Origin: an uncultured Bacilli bacterium
Lineage (GTDB): Bacteria > Bacillota_I > Bacilli_A > RF39 > UBA660
Assembly: GCA_947628125.1 (NCBI GenBank)
Contig: CANQYR010000047.1
Coordinates: forward strand, 1 to 7,737
Length of the DNA: 7,737 nt
Direction of reading: 5' to 3'
A program made the position numbers and the translations under genes. How positions within the stretch are numbered: position 1 is the first letter of the stretch; each line of letters opens with the position of its first letter. Shown here piece by piece: positions 5,443 to 7,737 of this stretch. The notes below the pieces were generated by a model. The model was not told the DNA's origin. It ran no database searches and saw only the letters and a list, made by a program, of their open reading frames with translations.

Positions 5443-6282
5443 ATGAGTTTATGGATTAGTGAAGAGGCACGTTGTTTAATAGATTTTAAGCATCAATTAT
5501 TTAAGGAAAAGGTTAGTAATTCTTTAGAAAAAATTGATTTACTTAATACTTTGTTAGATGGATCAGTTTTTTCTAAAGCTTATTGGGATGCGAAGAAGAA
5601 TTTGCCGAAAGAGGAAGATTTGAATGTTTGGCAGAAGAAGTATCGTGATGTGTTGTTTGATTTGGAAAATGACTTATTTAGGATGATTGATAATTTAGAG
5701 ATGCAACGGGGCTTAGAGGATTTTTTTATTGGCGATGAAAACGTTTATGAGAATGTTTTTAAGTGTTATTCTTTTGTGCAACGGGTTATTTTAAATTTGC
5801 TTGATGATGATGTTTCTTTAGAAAATTTGCTTTTTTATGCTAATGTTATTCATGAGATGAAGGCTTATTTGATATGTGTTTCGTTTAAGGCACCTTTATC
5901 TTTTGATGTTAGTGATGTGGCGATTGATGTTGCTAATTTGAATTTGGTTGGGTCTTATTCTAGCATAATGGATATTTTGGATGAGGCTTTACTTAAAACT
6001 TGGTCTTATGATAAGTTTAATCGTGTTTTAAGGGTTTTTGTTGCGTTTGAAAGATATAATTATTTTAGTCAGCAATTAATTAATTTAGAGGATGAGAAGT
6101 TAAAATCTTGGCCTTATGATATTGTTATGCATAGTGATGATAATATAAGACTTTTTAGTAAGGATGAATTATTGATGCTTAAAAAGGAGTTATTAGATCG
6201 GGCTATTTTAAATGATGATTATGATGTTCAAAACAAACAGCTTAGTTTAGTGTGTAAGATTAATGATTATGTAGGTAGGTGA
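5443..6282 (+). CDS. Unrecognised helical cytoplasmic protein X
   Basis: This 279-aa protein matches no family I recognise. It looks mostly alpha-helical and acidic, with no signal peptide or membrane span. ATG 5443 is chosen because GGGGGGTGA (5430-5438) stands 4 nt before it. A longer frame from TTG 5380 would add 21 hydrophobic residues, but these come from T-rich intergenic DNA carrying the promoter. The first 30 residues align without gaps to those of the next gene (9 identities, including EKhS at 22-25 and LEK at 28-30). A later block around residues 98-150 (VY..., LEN..., EMK.Y) also matches, so the two are probably distant paralogues. They sit between truA and rplM, where most Firmicutes have no gene. 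Function unknown. Confidence 0.7.
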   Translation: MSLWISEEARCLIDFKHQLFKEKVSNSLEKIDLLNTLLDGSVFSKAYWDAKKNLPKEEDLNVWQKKYRDVLFDLENDLFRMIDNLEMQRGLEDFFIGDENVYENVFKCYSFVQRVILNLLDDDVSLENLLFYANVIHEMKAYLICVSFKAPLSFDVSDVAIDVANLNLVGSYSSIMDILDEALLKTWSYDKFNRVLRVFVAFERYNYFSQQLINLEDEKLKSWPYDIVMHSDDNIRLFSKDELLMLKKELLDRAILNDDYDVQNKQLSLVCKINDYVGR

Positions 6283-6287
6283 TTTTG

Positions 6288-6971
6288 ATGGGATATTTTT
6301 TTAGTAATGAGGATAAGATGGCTTTGAAAAAGAGGATTTTACAGGTTAGGGAAAAGATAAGTCAATTACTTGAGAAGAAAAACGAGTATTTGTTTAGTCT
6401 TTCGGCGCATAAGAATTTATTTTTTTCTTTTTTGTTTAAGGATAGTATTAATAAGTTAGAGTCGAAGCTTAGTTTGGTTGATAATGAAAGTAGTTATTAT
6501 GCAAGGATTTTGGATTTGCTTGTTAATTTTCAGGTGGAGGTTAATAATTTAATTGTGGCGATGCGGACTGGTTCTAATGAGTTAAGTATTTTTGATCCTT
6601 CTGTTTATTCTAAGTGTTCTAGTTTGTTTCAGATTTTTCGGGTTTATTTAAATTCGATATGTAATGATAGTTTAAAGGAAATGAATGCCGATAAGTTAGA
6701 AAATTATGTTGTTTTTATGCGGGAGATGGTTAAGTATTTTCAGACGGTTAATTTTTGTGATTTGAGTTATGATTATAAGGTTTTTGTTGATATTGATGAT
6801 TATGATTTATTAGATATGTATTATTCTTTTTATGAGTTTGTTTGTGCTTGTTTTTTGAATAAGATTTGTTATGAGGATTTTGTTATTGTGGCTAAGAAGT
6901 ATTTAACAATTTATAGTGAGATGACACCTAAAAGTGCTGTTAAAACGTTAAATTTGGTAAAAAAAAGCTAG
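6288..6971 (+). CDS. Unrecognised helical cytoplasmic protein Y, likely paralogue of X
   Basis: This 227-aa protein matches no family I recognise. It has a charged, possibly coiled-coil N-terminus (about 8-35) and helix-rich sequence after it, with many aromatic residues and no clear membrane span. ATG 6288 is chosen from AGGTGAT (6277-6283) 4 nt upstream; GTG 6279 overlaps the upstream stop but lacks a matching site. The gap to gene X is 5 nt, so the two are coupled. REKISQLLEK (21-30) occupies exactly the residues of KEKVSNSLEK in X, and SVYSK...FRVYLN (106-122) matches NVYEN...QRVILN. It ends in a terminator, so it is not cotranscribed by default with rplM. Paired synthesis suggests a complex of X and Y; this is inference. 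Confidence 0.7.
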   Translation: MGYFFSNEDKMALKKRILQVREKISQLLEKKNEYLFSLSAHKNLFFSFLFKDSINKLESKLSLVDNESSYYARILDLLVNFQVEVNNLIVAMRTGSNELSIFDPSVYSKCSSLFQIFRVYLNSICNDSLKEMNADKLENYVVFMREMVKYFQTVNFCDLSYDYKVFVDIDDYDLLDMYYSFYEFVCACFLNKICYEDFVIVAKKYLTIYSEMTPKSAVKTLNLVKKS

Positions 6972-6986
6972 AAATATGCTTTTTTT
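6960..6986 (+). terminator. Intrinsic terminator folded around the gene Y stop codon
   Basis: AAAAAAAGC (6960-6968) pairs with GCTTTTTTT (6978-6986), a 9-bp stem with a 9-nt loop that opens with the TAG stop (6969-6971). The T arm doubles as the U-tract. Only two G-C pairs support it, so read-through is likely. Confidence 0.45.
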
Positions 6987-6988
6987 GT

Positions 6989-7017
6989 TTGACTTTGGGT
7001 TTATGTTAGCATATAAT
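6989..7017 (+). promoter_or_regulatory. Sigma-A promoter for rplM-rpsI
   Basis: TTGACT (6989-6994) and TATAAT (7012-7017) are separated by exactly 17 nt, a near-consensus housekeeping promoter and the best in the window. It begins 2 nt after the gene Y terminator. Expected transcription start is near 7024, giving an 80-nt leader before rplM. High strength fits ribosomal protein genes. Confidence 0.8.
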
Positions 7018-7023
7018 TTTAAA

Positions 7024-7096
7024 TGGTACATTTTCTATATCTTTTTGGTTATTTGCCTTGGGAAAGCAAATTGCTGTAAGGATGTTTGGAAAGGAA
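7024..7096 (+). promoter_or_regulatory. Candidate L13 (rplM) mRNA leader
   Basis: The roughly 80-nt untranslated leader contains a perfect 6-bp hairpin, ATTTGC (7051-7056) with GCAAAT (7066-7071), and ends in the ribosome-binding site AAGGA (7091-7095). Structured L13 leaders that allow autoregulation by the ribosomal protein are known in Bacillales and Lactobacillales. I cannot confirm the consensus fold by eye, so membership is inference from position, length and the hairpin. Confidence 0.35.
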
Positions 7097-7103
7097 TAAA
7101 AAT

Positions 7104-7535
7104 ATGAGTACATTTATGCAAAAAAAAGAAAACGTTGAGCGTAATTGGTATGTTATTGATGCATCTAATTTAGCTTTGGGCCGTGTAGCGTCTAAGGCAG
7201 CTAGCATTTTAAGAGGTAAACATAAGGCTACTTATACACCTAGTGTTGATTGTGGTGATTATGTTATTATTGTTAATGCTTCTAAGGTGTTATTAACTGG
7301 TAATAAGTTAAATGATAAGATGTATTACAATCATAGTGGTTATCCAGGAGGTCTTAGAGAGCGTAATGCAAAGGTTATGCTTGAGAGTTATCCGGAAGAG
7401 ATGATGGAGCGTGCGGTTAAGGGTATGCTTCCACATAATCGTCTTGGTAGGGCAATGGGTAAGAAGTTGTTTGTGTATCGTGATGCTGATCATAAGCATG
7501 CTGCTCAAAAGCCTATAGAATTGAAAGTGGATTAG
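7104..7535 (+). CDS. rplM: 50S ribosomal protein L13
   Basis: This 143-aa protein matches bacterial L13 throughout: RNWYVIDASNLALGRVAS (13-30), ILRGKHKATYTP (35-46), DYVIIVNASKV, YYNHSGYPGGL (74-84), AVKGMLPHNRLGR (104-116) and a KLFVYRDADH-type C-terminus. Family length is about 142-147 aa. L13 binds 23S rRNA early in large-subunit assembly. ATG 7104 is chosen because AAGGA (7091-7095) stands 8 nt upstream; an in-frame TTG 7086 would place that site inside the gene. The stop TAG overlaps the rpsI Shine-Dalgarno AGGAGGA. Pairing with rpsI is universal in Firmicutes. Confidence 0.97.
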   Translation: MSTFMQKKENVERNWYVIDASNLALGRVASKAASILRGKHKATYTPSVDCGDYVIIVNASKVLLTGNKLNDKMYYNHSGYPGGLRERNAKVMLESYPEEMMERAVKGMLPHNRLGRAMGKKLFVYRDADHKHAAQKPIELKVD

Positions 7536-7544
7536 GAGGAATAT

Positions 7545-7737
7545 ATGGCAAAGCAAAGTTGGAGTGCAACAGGAAGAAGAAAAAAGGCTGTTGCGCAGGT
7601 TATTTTGACTGGTGGAACAGGAAATATTACAATAAATGGTGTTGATGTTAATGATTATATGCCTGATGGTATTTTAGTTCTTGATTTGAAGCAACCTCTT
7701 ACACTTACAAATAATGAAAATCGTTTTGATATTACAG
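7545..7737 (+). CDS. rpsI: 30S ribosomal protein S9 (3'-truncated by window)
   Basis: The first 64 residues of about 130 are present. WSATGRRKKAVAQVIL (6-21) and GNITINGVDVNDYM (26-39) are typical S9 N-terminal sequence. S9 sits in the head of the small subunit, with a C-terminal tail reaching the P-site tRNA; that tail lies outside the window. ATG 7545 follows AGGAGGA (7534-7540), 9 nt after the rplM stop, so the two genes form one operon. Confidence 0.95.
   Translation, partial: MAKQSWSATGRRKKAVAQVILTGGTGNITINGVDVNDYMPDGILVLDLKQPLTLTNNENRFDIT

Noticed and set aside
1..7737. Mycoplasma genetic code, mobile elements, CRISPR arrays, tRNA or rRNA genes
   Set aside because: TGA ends several genes and Trp is TGG. 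No transposase, terminal inverted repeats, spaced direct repeats or tRNA-like clover-leaf were recognised by eye.

Overview
The window is AT-rich DNA from a Firmicutes-type (Bacillota) bacterium. yabP and yabQ homologues point to an endospore-forming lineage or a descendant of one. Strong Shine-Dalgarno sites and a DivIC-type division protein fit this. TGA is used as a stop codon (yabP, the EcfA2-like gene, the 279-aa gene), so this is not the Mycoplasma code. The style suggests an uncultured gut member of the Bacilli, but the sequence alone does not fix the taxon. All genes lie on the + strand and are tightly packed.

Layout. (1) 1-2460: two tandem paralogues of a cysteine-rich, probably exported surface protein. 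The first is cut by the window edge. They have conserved flanks and a strongly diverged segment near the C-terminus. (2) 2504-3090: yabP-yabQ, sporulation genes with overlapping stop and start. (3) 3136-3435: a divIC/ftsB-type division gene. (4) 3485-5339: two shortened, degenerate EcfA-type ABC ATPase genes followed by truA, all overlapping. The EcfT membrane gene usually found here is absent. (5) 5443-6971: two unrecognised helical proteins that look like distant paralogues of each other, inserted between truA and rplM. (6) 7104-end: rplM and the start of rpsI, behind a near-consensus promoter and a possible structured leader.

Transcription punctuation is very compact. Four candidate intrinsic terminators (2447-2475, 3051-3099, 3428-3460, 6960-6986) fold around the stop codon of the gene they end. 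In three cases promoter-like elements begin within about five bases of the T-tract. This divides the window into about six units: surface pair, yabPQ, divIC, EcfA-like pair plus truA, helical pair, and rplM-rpsI.

The most unusual content is the EcfA-like pair. The first protein keeps Walker A and B but lacks the Q-loop/helical/signature region. The second has a signature-like segment but no Walker A. As a heterodimer they could form at most one composite ATP site, with no EcfT partner nearby. The adjacent pair of unknown helical proteins is the second point of interest.
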